Assembly (NCBI GenBank): GCA_015680685.1
Contig: MNCI01004849.1
Coordinates: forward strand, 600,778 to 632,053
Reading direction: 5' to 3'
DNA: 31,276 nt
Source of the DNA: Gnetum montanum
Taxonomy: Eukaryota; Streptophyta; Gnetopsida; Gnetales; Gnetaceae
The stretch's first letter is position 1; the number at the start of each line of letters is the position of its first letter. The notes beneath the pieces were generated by a model. The model was given only the letters and a program-made list of their open reading frames with translations. It was not told the DNA's origin and made no database searches. Position numbers and translations under genes: made by a program. Shown piece by piece: positions 20,401-29,030 of this stretch.

Positions 20401-21265
20401 TAAGCTTCTACAACTTGGTCATGACCTCATCTGTTTACTGCCAAGCATTGGCCCATATGCTAGCATTCATTCCTATTATGGAGGATATCCCTATAGATGA
20501 GGTATCCATCCATACAGCAATTTTTCCCCCTACAACATAGGAATCAGGTTCAACATCCCTAGCATTTCATGATGATGTAGTTAAAGTCAATCCTAAATAA
20601 GGATAGGTTACTATAGCTCCATTGTCAATTAGCATACATGTTGGGTAATGCACCATCCATAGAGTGCATGTCAATGATGGTGCAACAACAAACATAGTTC
20701 TGTACTCTATCATTCATAAGCTAGGATTAGCAGATGAAATCAAGCCAACCAAAACCACATGTCTAAAATCCTTCAATGGATCATGCATCACTGTTAGGGG
20801 AATAATTAACTTAGCCTTCATGGTAGGAGAACAATTCCCCACCAGCATAGATTTCACTATCATAGAGAAGAGGCCAGGTTTCAACCTAATCCTCAGCAAG
20901 CCTTGGCTAGCTCAATCATGGGCCATCTCCTCTCCCATCCATCAAGAAATCCACCTTCCATATGAAGGTGGTTAGGTTATCATCCATAGTGATAATATTT
21001 CCACTCCAGCTACCCACAACATAGACATGGAGCAAGTGTTAGAGGTGGAGTTTCTTGGTGGTACATCTATGGTAATGAATGTAACACCTAAGGCTAACAC
21101 ACCTAAATGAGTGGTTGAAGCCAACAGCCTCCCAGAGGATCCTAAGCCTTGCACGACCACTAATCCACACTCAGTTAGGAAGCAACTATGTGACCAAGAC
21201 TTTTCCTTAGCCAAAAATACACTAAGCACCTATAGCGACAGAAAATGTTAGTGGCTGGAAAACAC
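20401..21265 (+). pseudogene. Tat-type aspartic protease, plus strand
   Basis: The frame 20664-20975 has HVNDGATTNIV, then VGEQFPTSIDF, PGFNLILSKPWL and IHQEIHLPY. It aligns throughout with the minus-strand protease at 29.27-29.93 kb. There the active-site region reads HIDDGATTN; here the corresponding Asp is Asn, so the copy should be inactive. Upstream (20404-20660) and downstream (to about 21.26 kb) stretches also match the other copy. It ends at the minus-strand LTR. Confidence 0.85.
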
Positions 21266-21839
21266 CAAGGGGTTGGCAGGTGTGATAGTTTCAACCCCAT
21301 ACCTACAGGAGGGCCATGCTAGGTGTGTGCAGATACGTGGCACCCTGAATGGTTTAGTCGATTAGATAAGAACTTAATCGACGTCTATATAGCCTTTTGC
21401 AACATATGGTTTTGAAAACAAGGACGAAAACACGAAGTAATGCTTGAAAGTAAATAAAGCAGAAAAAGTAGTAAAAAATGCAACAATAAGTAGGAAACAA
21501 GGTAAGATACAATTAGAAAGATGCACCACTCCAAAGCTACAAGTTTGCTCTATCAAGGTGGATACACTCGATTGCATAGCATGGCGGAGTGCAGAGATCC
21601 CGAGAGTAACCAAGACATGTAGAGAAAAATAGGTTGTGTGCTTGGGCATGGCCTTGGGTGCTGACAATGTGGGAATTCTATCAAGGTGGTAGAAAGGGAG
21701 ACAAAAAAATGCTAACTAAAGATGCTAACTATTTGTAGTGTCAAATAGAAAGCTTAGAATGCTCAGTGCTCAATGTTATGATGCTTGATTTTTTGAACCT
21801 CTAGAGATAGTCCAAACCTTTGAGTGTTTCTCATTAGGG

Positions 21840-21847
21840 TATTTATA
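21840..21847 (-). promoter_or_regulatory. TATA box of the minus-strand LTR
   Basis: Reads GCCCTATAAATACCC on the minus strand, 26 bp after GGCATCCAAATC. Confidence 0.7.
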
Positions 21848-22087
21848 GGGCTAAAGGGCACGTGAAAGAGGCGATTTGGATGCCTTGTGCCCTGGGCCCA
21901 CGTTGACTTGCTGGTGCCACACGTGCCATGTATGACCATTGGACCTACAAGACCGTTGTAATGCAAGCCTGCTATGCCGTAACTGTGAGCCTGCCACACC
22001 GTAATTGTGCCATCGGCCTCTGGAGACGTGTGCCAATGGTCTAATTAGGTGAAGTGCATTGATGTTGCATAACCACTCGCATGCCTT

Positions 22088-22112
22088 GCTATGCTTTGTA
22101 GTGTAGCATAGC
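22088..22112. repeat. GCTAY hairpin, perfect 8-bp arms
   Basis: GCTATGCT, 9-nt loop, AGCATAGC. Confidence 0.9.
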
Positions 22113-22150
22113 ATCTTGTCACATGTTCACTACATCTATGTTTCATGCTT

Positions 22151-22195
22151 GCTATGCTATGCTATGCTATGCTATGTAGCATAGCATAGCATAGC
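22151..22195. repeat. GCTAY hairpin, the longest: 20-bp arms, one mismatch
   Basis: Five GCTAT units followed by GTAGC and three ATAGC units. The two 20-bp arms pair at 19 positions around a 5-nt loop. Confidence 0.95.
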
Positions 22196-22321
22196 AACTG
22201 ACCTTAGTCATGAAAGCTTTGCTGATTTGCAAACTTTTCTTCCTACGATGCAAGACTTGCAAACTTTGTTTTTTCTACCCTTTTAGCTTCCTTTTGTCTC
22301 TTTCACAGGATTTATATGCCT

Positions 22322-22348
22322 CGCTACACCATGTAGCTTAGTGTAGCG
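22322..22348. repeat. GCTAY hairpin, perfect 8-bp arms
   Basis: CGCTACAC and GTGTAGCG around an 11-nt loop. Confidence 0.85.
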
Positions 22349-22447
22349 TAGTAGCAGATATGGTCCACCACTTCTTGACAGAAAGGGACATTGTTGAAGA
22401 ACTTGAAACTGGGCAAGGGGATTGGCTGTGAAGCTGCTATCATTCTA

Positions 22448-22479
22448 TGCTACGTTGCGTAGCGTAGTGTAGCGTAGCA
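22448..22479. repeat. GCTAY hairpin, 7-bp outer arms
   Basis: TGCTACG and CGTAGCA enclosing several GTAGC/GTAGT units, directly beside the truncated RT. Confidence 0.8.
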
Positions 22480-22481
22480 CT

Positions 22482-23220
22482 TCATTCTGCAATTGTCTTT
22501 TGGTTGTATCTAGAGAAATCATCCATAAAGGATAGCAGAGCATGACCAGCTGTGGTATCGATAAGTTGATTAATGCTTGGAAGTGGGAAGTTCTCCTTGA
22601 TTGTTGCCTTGTTCAAGTCCCAAAAATCTATACAGATCTGTATTCCTCCCGTTTTCTTCGAAACCACAATGACTTTGAATACCCACTCTAAATAGTCAAC
22701 CGCGTGGATGAAACCTACTTGGTATAGCTTGGTGATTTCATTCCTCACAGCTAGTGCAATTTCTGGCTTAACTTTGTGAGCCTTCTGCTTGACTGCCTTC
22801 ATGTGTGGGTCTAGGATGATGTTGTGCTAAATTAGCCATGGATCTAGACCCAGCATGTTGTTGTACGACCATGTGAAGACATTGATGTTATCTTGCAGAA
22901 TCTTAGCTACACTTTTGTATGTTTTTGTGTCTAGGAGGGAGCTGAGTTTCAACGTCTTCACCTCCTCCTTTGACGTGGTGATGGGCATCTCGACAAGAGG
23001 GTCCTCGATTACATCCCCAGCCTCTAAGTCTAGGGCTTAGAACAGATGCTTGGGCCAGTCTAGGGATGCTTCTAAGGCTACTATAGTGGTAGTTGAGGTC
23101 AACCCCCAGTCAATCATGTTGGGGTTCAATTGTCTCAAGAGCTTGCCCTGTGGCCCTGATAACATTAAAGGTGTGGAAAGATCATGATGGGTTCCCATCT
23201 CTTTTCGACCTGCCATCATA
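22482..23220 (-). pseudogene. Tat-type protease-RT linker and N-terminal RT, minus strand, truncated
   Basis: From 23219 downwards the minus strand encodes a linker with SLDWPKHLF (matching SLEWPKNLV of the 11.9 kb copy) and EEVKTLKLS. RT follows from 22802: VKPEIALAVRNEI, the VIVVSKKTGGIQICIDF block, ENFPLPSINQLI, and LLSFMDDFSRYNQ. The open frame then runs a few codons into foreign sequence (KTIAE) and stops, so RT is cut at about 22495 by the adjoining LTR. The 106-residue frame without stops makes this the least decayed RT of the right half. Confidence 0.88.
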
Positions 23221-23335
23221 AGATGAAAGCCTGGTTAAGATGCGTCTATCAGTAGAGATTGTGTGTAATGAAAATTTGCAAAGCAGTGACGAGATGCAAC
23301 TTGCGAAGTGTGACAATGTAAAGATTGCAAGTTTG
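23221..23335. other. Short non-coding stretch before the CTAGTTTAAGG repeats
   Basis: No motif seen. Minus-strand frame 23235-23645 is open for 136 codons but has the look of repeat-derived sequence. Confidence 0.4.
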
Positions 23336-23785
23336 CTAGTTTAGGGTCATGGCAGACCACCAAGGCACAAGAGCGTAGAACTGCTAAAGGTGTAAAACTG
23401 TTGATGTAAAGTGTGAAGTTGTGTGACTGTTGGTATGCAAATGCCTGAACTGCTAGTTTAATGTCATTTCGAATTGCCAAATTACGACATGCAAAATAAT
23501 AGTATGCGAAATGGGAAACTTCGAGTATGATAAGTACCAAATCGTTAATGTGAAAATACGAACTGTAGACATGAAAACATGAAACCGCTAGAAATTGCAA
23601 TGCCACCAATGTGGAAGAAGATACGAAAACCACCCATGTAAGCATGTGGTGTTGTTAGTTTAATGTCATTGTGGACCACTAGTGGTGCAACTATGCTAGG
23701 GTTGCTTAGTTTGGGGTCTTTTCAAACCGGTCATATTGCGTTTGCTAGGATTACTAGTTTAAGGTCTTTTTGAACCCTTAATAAA
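23336..23785 (+). repeat. Dispersed CTAGTTTAAGGTC-type repeats, five copies
   Basis: Copies near 23335 (GCTAGTTTAGGGTCATGG), 23452 (GCTAGTTTAATGTCATTT), 23655 (GTTAGTTTAATGTCATTG), 23705 (TTAGTTTGGGGTCTTTT) and 23753 (CTAGTTTAAGGTCTTTTTG), most followed by GACC/AACC. Same orientation and consensus as the tandem arrays at 13.78 and 28.69 kb. Confidence 0.8.
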
Positions 23786-23953
23786 AAAAAATTATATTTT
23801 TTTATTTTTGAGAAGGCAAGTAGCTAGCTTGAAGTGTGTTAAGGCTTTAATGCTAATAGTGCTACGATGTCCTGGCGAGCATGCTACGTTGTACGGTGCA
23901 CTCCACATTAATCGAAGAGAGAGAGGCAAGTTTCCCCATCTTGTCATTACGAT

Positions 23954-23962
23954 CATAAATAG
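23954..23962 (+). promoter_or_regulatory. TATA-like box before the spliced unit
   Basis: CATAAATAGGGG, about 800 bp upstream of the first supported exon on the same strand. Could also be an LTR promoter. Confidence 0.4.
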
Positions 23963-24587
23963 GGGTTAAACCCTGGAAATTTTGCCATTTTCACTGTAAT
24001 AGTGTAAAGCCCACATCGGAGCACAAGGAGATTTTGGAGCGTGACGAAATTTTGTTAATTGACTAGTAAGGCGAGTTTTTATAGTGAAAGGTGTAAATCT
24101 ACAAGTAGGAAAATTGCTCCTAAGACTCATCTAGCACTTGCAAGGGTTGAGGAGGTGAAGAAGACCTTAGGGCATGTGCCACAAGTGCATGTTGCGGTGT
24201 AGAAGAGCACATTGTTGACCCAATAAGTTACTATGTCTCCTTCACTTTTTTATTTTGTGCTTTCTGTTGTTCTCTGCTCTTATTTTGCATCCTATTTATT
24301 TTTCATCCGTTCTTGGATACCTATGTTTTCTATGGTCATGTCATTTTAGCCTTTGCATCATCGTTATCACCATTTCAGTTGTTGAAGATGCATAAATGTT
24401 ACATCGTGGTTGCATGCAAGGCCGATGAAACCACCATCGTCGTGATTGTCATAATTGTGGGGGCTGGGGCAGTTTAAGCTGCTTGACCCTAGCATGCCAT
24501 AATGTAAAACCCTTAGGAGGGCTAGGCCATGTGTGATGCGGCAACGTGACACATGTTTTGTTAAAGCATGTTGTTAATTATTTTGTT

Positions 24588-24655
24588 GCTACGCTAGGCT
24601 ATTCGCATGTTCTTGCTACCCTAGGCTTTCACGTCCTTGCTACGCTATGTATGGG
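24588..24655 (+). repeat. Three direct copies of TTGCTACGCTAGG-type sequence
   Basis: TTGCTACGCTAGGCT (24588), TTGCTACCCTAGGCT (24613) and TTGCTACGCTATG (24637). Same pentamer as the hairpins but in direct orientation only. Confidence 0.75.
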
Positions 24656-25206
24656 TAGAGGCTTATACTATGCTATATACACAGACTGCTAGACATTGCT
24701 ATGTTGTGCATGTATTTCCTTTAAGTATGATGCTAACATTCATTAATTGTGTTGTACAGGGTGGAGCTAAGGCCTAAGTTGATCGTTTTGGAAATTAGAG
24801 GGGCCCTGTGCCATGTAAGCAGACCTGTGGCCAACACCCCTCCTTCCTAGATACGTATGGGAGAGCGAAGGATTTGGTTTTGGGAAGGGGCACAGGACTT
24901 CTTGCAATTCCTCCTCGACCACTTTAGTGTGATTGTTTGGTCTTCCCTAAAGGAGGAGGCATCCAGTATAACAAAAGCCCTATTGCCTGGGGCAAGTTGA
25001 GGCATTCTGAGGTTTTTTACCGATGGGGCAATCATGAGCAGGCATGGAGAGGGATCTAGCCAACGCTCCACAAGGTTAAGGCGTTTAGCCTAGATTTGTA
25101 ACATGCCTGAATATAGCTGCTACCACCATTACAACACATTATTCCTTTCACGTTACATGGTGACGTGCTTTCAGAACCCACAGGGGACTATCTATTGTGC
25201 TGGCAG

Positions 25207-25288
25207 GTGAGTTTTGAAGCCTTGCTCTACTGTGTTATGCAACATTGGCCATATTGGCTGAATGCTAATAGTATGTGTTTGTCACTAG
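25207..25288 (+). other. Intron 1 (82 bp)
   Basis: CAG|GTGAGT donor, TGCTAAT branch site, CACTAG acceptor. Joins the HAD-like motif III region to FFINDDG without changing frame. Other acceptors at 25341 and 25353 are possible. Confidence 0.55.
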
Positions 25289-25573
25289 GTTCTTTATCAA
25301 TGATGATGGGGTTCACGACCAATATATTGGCTATAGTGCAGCTAGCCCTACAGGAGTTTTCTTCTACTAAGAACCTTCGGGCAGGTGTGATCGGTTAGTG
25401 TAGGGGAGAATACCATACCTACCCAAGCACGTTTTATGTTCCCTACAATCAGTGTAAGGAGAAGGGTTGGCTAGATAAGGAGTGGGCAGAGCCCTTTAAG
25501 CTGGTCATGGTTGAAGAAGCTATGGTTGAACTCTCATTGTTCTCGTTACCATATAGACCTAGTGGGTCAAACA

Positions 25574-25658
25574 GTAAGTGTCGCATGCTCAAGTGTTTTT
25601 GCAATCCTTGTATTTCTTGCATCTTTATGCTAAGCATGTTTTGTGAAAATTATTGCAG
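25574..25658 (+). other. Intron 2 (85 bp)
   Basis: ACA|GTAAGT donor, TGCTAAG branch-like site, T-rich middle, ATTGCAG acceptor. Joins two long open frames in register. Confidence 0.7.
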
Positions 25659-26711
25659 GGGTGGAGAAGCCCTAGGAGGTGATAGTGGTAACCTCTGAGA
25701 TGCAGGTGGCAAACATATACTTCAAATATGATGAAGTAGAAGCGAGCCAGAGCTGGTTAGACCAGGGGGCCTTAGACTCCTTGGTCAAGAACATCCAAAA
25801 GGTAGGGCTTATGGATCTATTCATGGCCCTGAATCTAAGTGTTTCTGCCACTAAGATGCTTTCCCTGGTCAACTCCTTCTTTGAGAGGGTGGACCATTTT
25901 CATACACACGTATGGGACATGCAGGTGATTGTTGAAATCAATGATCAGCTGTTTACGGACCTGTTCAATGTTCCTGCTGATAGCATCCTCATAGGGTCGA
26001 AGCACAAGAAGGAGTTGACCCTTTAGAAGAAGGATATCCAGGAGTGGTTGTGGCTTGTTAAGGAGAAAAAAGGACTCCTCATGGATAAGATTAAGGATGG
26101 CCCCACCATGGAGATTTACCCAATCTTTCGTGCTCACACATTCCCCCAACTGCTTACCCAAGGAAAGGTCCTAGGGCTCAAGCAGGCCTAGATAATGTAG
26201 GAGGTTATGGAAGAAGGGGCCCATTACAACTGGGGCAGCTTCCTATGTAAGGGCTTGCAGGCTGATCTTTTGGGACTCTATGAAAAAATGGAGTCCCACT
26301 CCAACATACACTATGTCTTCTACATAGGCTATTTGAAGCACTTTGTGGAGTTTTTGGTGGTTCAAGAGGATGGAGTCTAGGTCATGTGAAATCGTGACCA
26401 GATTTCCAAGCTATGGATTCACCAGATCCTCTAGACCATACAAGCCCAAGATCCCCTAGAAATAATCAGGGATTCCTTGTCGATAACGACCAAGGATCGG
26501 GTGGCTCTAAACATTCATGGCCAGGACAGCATGGGAGAGATGCCTCCTGCTATAGCCGGTAACGTGACGCGGGGGGAGCATCTCATAGTTGAGACTATGC
26601 CTAAGGAGTTATAGAGGAAGAGGCCTCTCCCAGCTAGGAAAACCCTTTGCATAGATGAAGAGGAGGGACAAAGACTGTGCTTTAAGCTATAGAGGATGCA
26701 ACCTTCCATTG

Positions 26712-26845
26712 GTAAACACTTTCATGTAATGCCTACTTTGTAATTATTTTCTATGCTATGCTACGCTAGGCAGTGTAGCGTAGCATAGCATCTGCTTTGA
26801 GTTAATTCATTTTGGACCAATGCAAACATGCTTCTTTACTAATAG
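26712..26845 (+). other. Intron 3 (134 bp), containing a GCTAY hairpin
   Basis: TTG|GTAAAC donor and TTACTAATAG acceptor. Joining keeps the exon 3 frame into the Glu-rich exon 4. Confidence 0.6.
26753..26791. repeat. GCTAY hairpin, perfect 16-bp arms, inside intron 3
   Basis: ATGCTATGCTACGCTA, 7-nt loop GGCAGTG, TAGCGTAGCATAGCAT. The longest mismatch-free hairpin of the family in this window. Confidence 0.95.
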
Positions 26846-27382
26846 AGGAAGGAGAGGAAGAAGAAGAAGGTGACGAAGAAGTGTCGGCTCTTAAGACGAG
26901 GGTGACAAATGACGATACAGAGGCCCCAGTTTCAGAGGAAAGGGCCCCGGTCAAAAATAAGGGAGCTCCTATTTCTAGGGTAGGGGCTCTTGTCATTAGG
27001 GAGACTTCTTCTACCAATGAAGAGGCACCTCCCTTGAATAGAAAAGGTGCTGGTCTCCTGAAAGGAAAGGCACTAGTGCATAAGGGGCTTGTATGGACTT
27101 GGCAGGGCCCTCCACCAAGGCTACTGCCATCATCTTGCATCAGCAAGAATAAAGATTGTAGCCGGATGGTGGTGAGTTCAATGATATGTCTACCTTATTG
27201 TAGTCCATTTTGGCCATTACTGATATGCTTAGTCATGTAATAGGTGCTACTGCTAATGTCGTAGGACCTCCTCTGATTCGTGCAGAGTCATGGGCCGAGA
27301 TCCCTAACAAGATTGCATTCGTGCAGGGACTTGTCGACGACATGATCAAACCCCTTCAGCAGGCAAACCTTGACATGGGAAA

Positions 27383-27482
27383 GTAGTTGTATCAAATGCC
27401 CTTATGTTATTACACTAAAAAATTTTGAGTTTGTTGATTTTTCTATGCTAACACGATTGTTACACTCTCTGTGTCGAGGTAG
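27383..27482 (+). other. Intron 4 (100 bp)
   Basis: AAA|GTAGTT donor, TGCTAAC branch site, GAGGTAG acceptor. Of the two close acceptors only the second (27482) keeps the frame. Confidence 0.5.
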
Positions 27483-28305
27483 CCTCTCCGCTCAAATGGG
27501 ACCCAACATGACCTATGAAAGTTGGCACTGTGCCTACACTCTCACCTGATGTGACATGTTCGATGAGGCTTACGAGTGCATCTTGCACTCAGAATGCTCC
27601 TTGTGGAAGTATAAGCATGTCAATGAGGACCTATGGAAATGGGTCCAAAGGGCTAAGAAAAGAGAGGCTGACCTAGTTGCTGAGGTGGAGGATCTCAAGT
27701 CAAGGAACAAGGTCCTCATAAACTATAATCCTAATACTAAGGACTGGCTTAAGGCTGTAGATGACTATGCTAGATTTTGGACTATCATGCATTAGAACGT
27801 TGAATCCACTCGCGAGATAATTGAACAAAAAATGAAGATGGACTTGCTAGCCCAGAAGTGTCAAGACATGAAAGATATTAGTGCCAAGGTTTTCGAATGG
27901 GGGAAAACCTAGAGAAATCACAAACACATGTATAAGCTAGAGAATGACACCCATCGAAAACTGTGCAAAGACGCTACTAGGGAGGCATTCACGTATGAAT
28001 CATTCATGAATGCCATCAACGCTTCTGAGGCCTATGCTAACTTCAAAGAGTAGGTAAAGGTTACGGAATCTCCTGACTTGAAAGTGGACCTTCCCATAGG
28101 AGAGACCACAACCTCCTCCCTTTCCCTGGAACCTCTTAGATGGAAGACCATGGAAAGGGAGAGAGCCACTACTGTGAATGTTGAACCTAGCAATAGGCAT
28201 TGGATGAAAATCATGACAAAGGAGGTCTGGCATCACCTCAGGCTCAATTTAGACCAGATACCCTTTGAGATTGACGTAGGCCCCTCTCAAGTTAGTCACT
28301 TTACT

Positions 28306-28376
28306 GTGTAGATGCTCATGCTATGTTGTAGTTTTCATTTGTTACCCTAATTGACTACTTCATTCCTACGATGCAG
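28306..28376 (+). other. Intron 5 (71 bp)
   Basis: ACT|GTGTAG donor, CCCTAAT branch-like site, GATGCAG acceptor. Phase 0; removes an in-frame TAG and joins to the acidic last exon. Confidence 0.6.
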
Positions 28377-28605
28377 GCTCTAGATGCGGGTGCAAGGCCA
28401 GTAGAGGGAGGGAATGAAGAATCAGTAGAAGACAACGTAGGGGAGGATGATGCACTAGTAGATGAAGCGGGGGTGAGCAAAGAAGATGATGCAAACAGAG
28501 ATAACCCATGACAGCATGGGATCTTCTTTTTGAAATTTTTGAAATTTTGCAATTTTGAAAATTTTGTAAAAGTTTCACAAATAGTGCCAATAGGTGAAAG
28601 TTTTG

Positions 28606-28611
28606 AATAAA
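28606..28611 (+). terminator. Poly(A) signal of the spliced unit
   Basis: AATAAA 95 bp after the TGA at 28509-28511, in AT-rich sequence. Confidence 0.55.
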
Positions 28612-28687
28612 ATGAAAAACTTCAAAAAAGAAACTGATTTTGCATTAACTTGTGTATCGTGTAAAGTTTACATGCTCTCATATGATA

Positions 28688-29030
28688 GTTTTTGGCCATT
28701 TTGGGTCATTGCTAGTTTCGGGCCATTTTGGGCTATTGCTAGTTTTAGGCCATTTCAGGCCATTGCGTAACATGCCAGAAGGATTATATGTTAACAAAGA
28801 GAAAAGCAACAATGCTAGTTTTAGGCCATTTCAGGCCATTGCCAAAAGAGATAGTACGTTAACAAAGCAAAAAGCAATGATGCTAGTTTTAGGCCATTTC
28901 AAGCCATAACATAGCATGCCAGAAGGATGGCATGTTAATAAAGCAGAAAGTAACGATTCTAGTTTTAGGCCATTTCGGGCCATAACGTAGCATGCCAAAA
29001 GGATGGCATATTAACAAAGCAACGAAGCGA
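28688..29030 (+). repeat. Minisatellite, 76-bp units with 27-bp sub-units
   Basis: CTAGTTTTAGGCCATTTCAG-type units start at 28738, 28814, 28882 and 28958 (spacing 76, 68, 76), each with a trailing GTTAACAAAGCAAAAAGCAA-like part. At 28688-28740 the core alone repeats with period about 27 bp. The array lies 3' of the minus-strand protease and shares its core with the repeats at 23.3 and 13.8 kb. Confidence 0.92.

Larger units (their letters stand above)
21300..22481 (-). repeat. LTR-like segment, minus strand
   Basis: The inverted homologue of 15.24-16.9 kb: shared GGCATCCAAATC, TATAAATA and the 42-bp U5 block (21339-21380). Four GCTAY hairpins lie on its U3 side. On its right it cuts an RT frame right after the YNQ of the FSRYNQ block; on its left it meets a plus-strand protease linker. 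Confidence 0.7.
23786..24759 (+). other. Upstream region of the spliced unit: promoter, leader and first intron acceptor
   Basis: Contains the TATA-like box at 23954, GCTAC-rich direct repeats (24588-24655) and, at its end, a strong plant splice acceptor: TGCTAAC branch site (24731-24737) and TTGTACAG ending at 24759. A first exon is not identified; an ATG at 24388 opens a 29-codon frame that might be one. Otherwise nothing recognised. Confidence 0.45.
24760..28511 (+). pseudogene. Intron-containing gene with a degenerate FCP1/NIF-like HAD domain, antisense to Tat gag/pol
   Basis: Exons inferred: 24760-25206, 25289-25573, 25659-26711, 26846-27382, 27483-28305, 28377-28511. Exon 1 reads KLIVLEIRGALCH (HAD motif I region, catalytic Asp as Glu at 24791), FSVIVWSS (24926-24946), and NTLF...NPQGTIY (25133 on), the spacing of the plant NTLL-DDSPYK-NP block but without its Asp pair. 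FFINDDGVHDQYIG follows across intron 1. Exon 3 is a 351-codon frame of unknown function. Exon 4 opens Glu-rich; exon 5 (LWKWVQRAKKREADLVAEVEDLKS) looks coiled-coil. Exon 6 is acidic and ends at TGA 28509. Frame shifts are needed in exons 2 (about 25350-25370) and 4 (about 27080). Stops, mainly TAG, riddle it. The domain is known to act as a Ser/Thr phosphatase, but the residues needed are missing here. Confidence 0.5.

Noticed and set aside
23235-23645. 136-codon minus-strand frame as a gene
   Set aside because: It runs through the CTAGTTTAAGG repeats, shows no domain and starts beyond the RT linker; length alone is weak evidence in AT-rich repeats.
25165-25398. Unspliced 77-codon frame reading through intron 1
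   Set aside because: It lacks the FCP1-like NTLF/NP context, which is in the other frame, and spans a consensus CAG|GTGAGT donor and a CTAAT branch site. It could still be the right frame for its last third.
25659-26711. Stop-codon reassignment or RNA editing to explain the TAG-rich exon 3
   Set aside because: The same window has ordinary decayed pseudogenes with substitutions at catalytic residues and frame shifts. Methylation-driven C-to-T change explains TAG excess without a new decoding rule.
10632-26791. GCTAY hairpins as MITEs, CRISPR repeats or microRNA precursors
   Set aside because: No terminal inverted repeat with target duplication was seen, spacing is irregular, arms differ in sequence, and arms are mostly shorter than a microRNA duplex.
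26802-27146. Minus-strand Ser/Ala-rich 114-codon frame
   Set aside because: Antisense of the Glu-rich exon 4; Glu codons read as Ser/Leu on the other strand.
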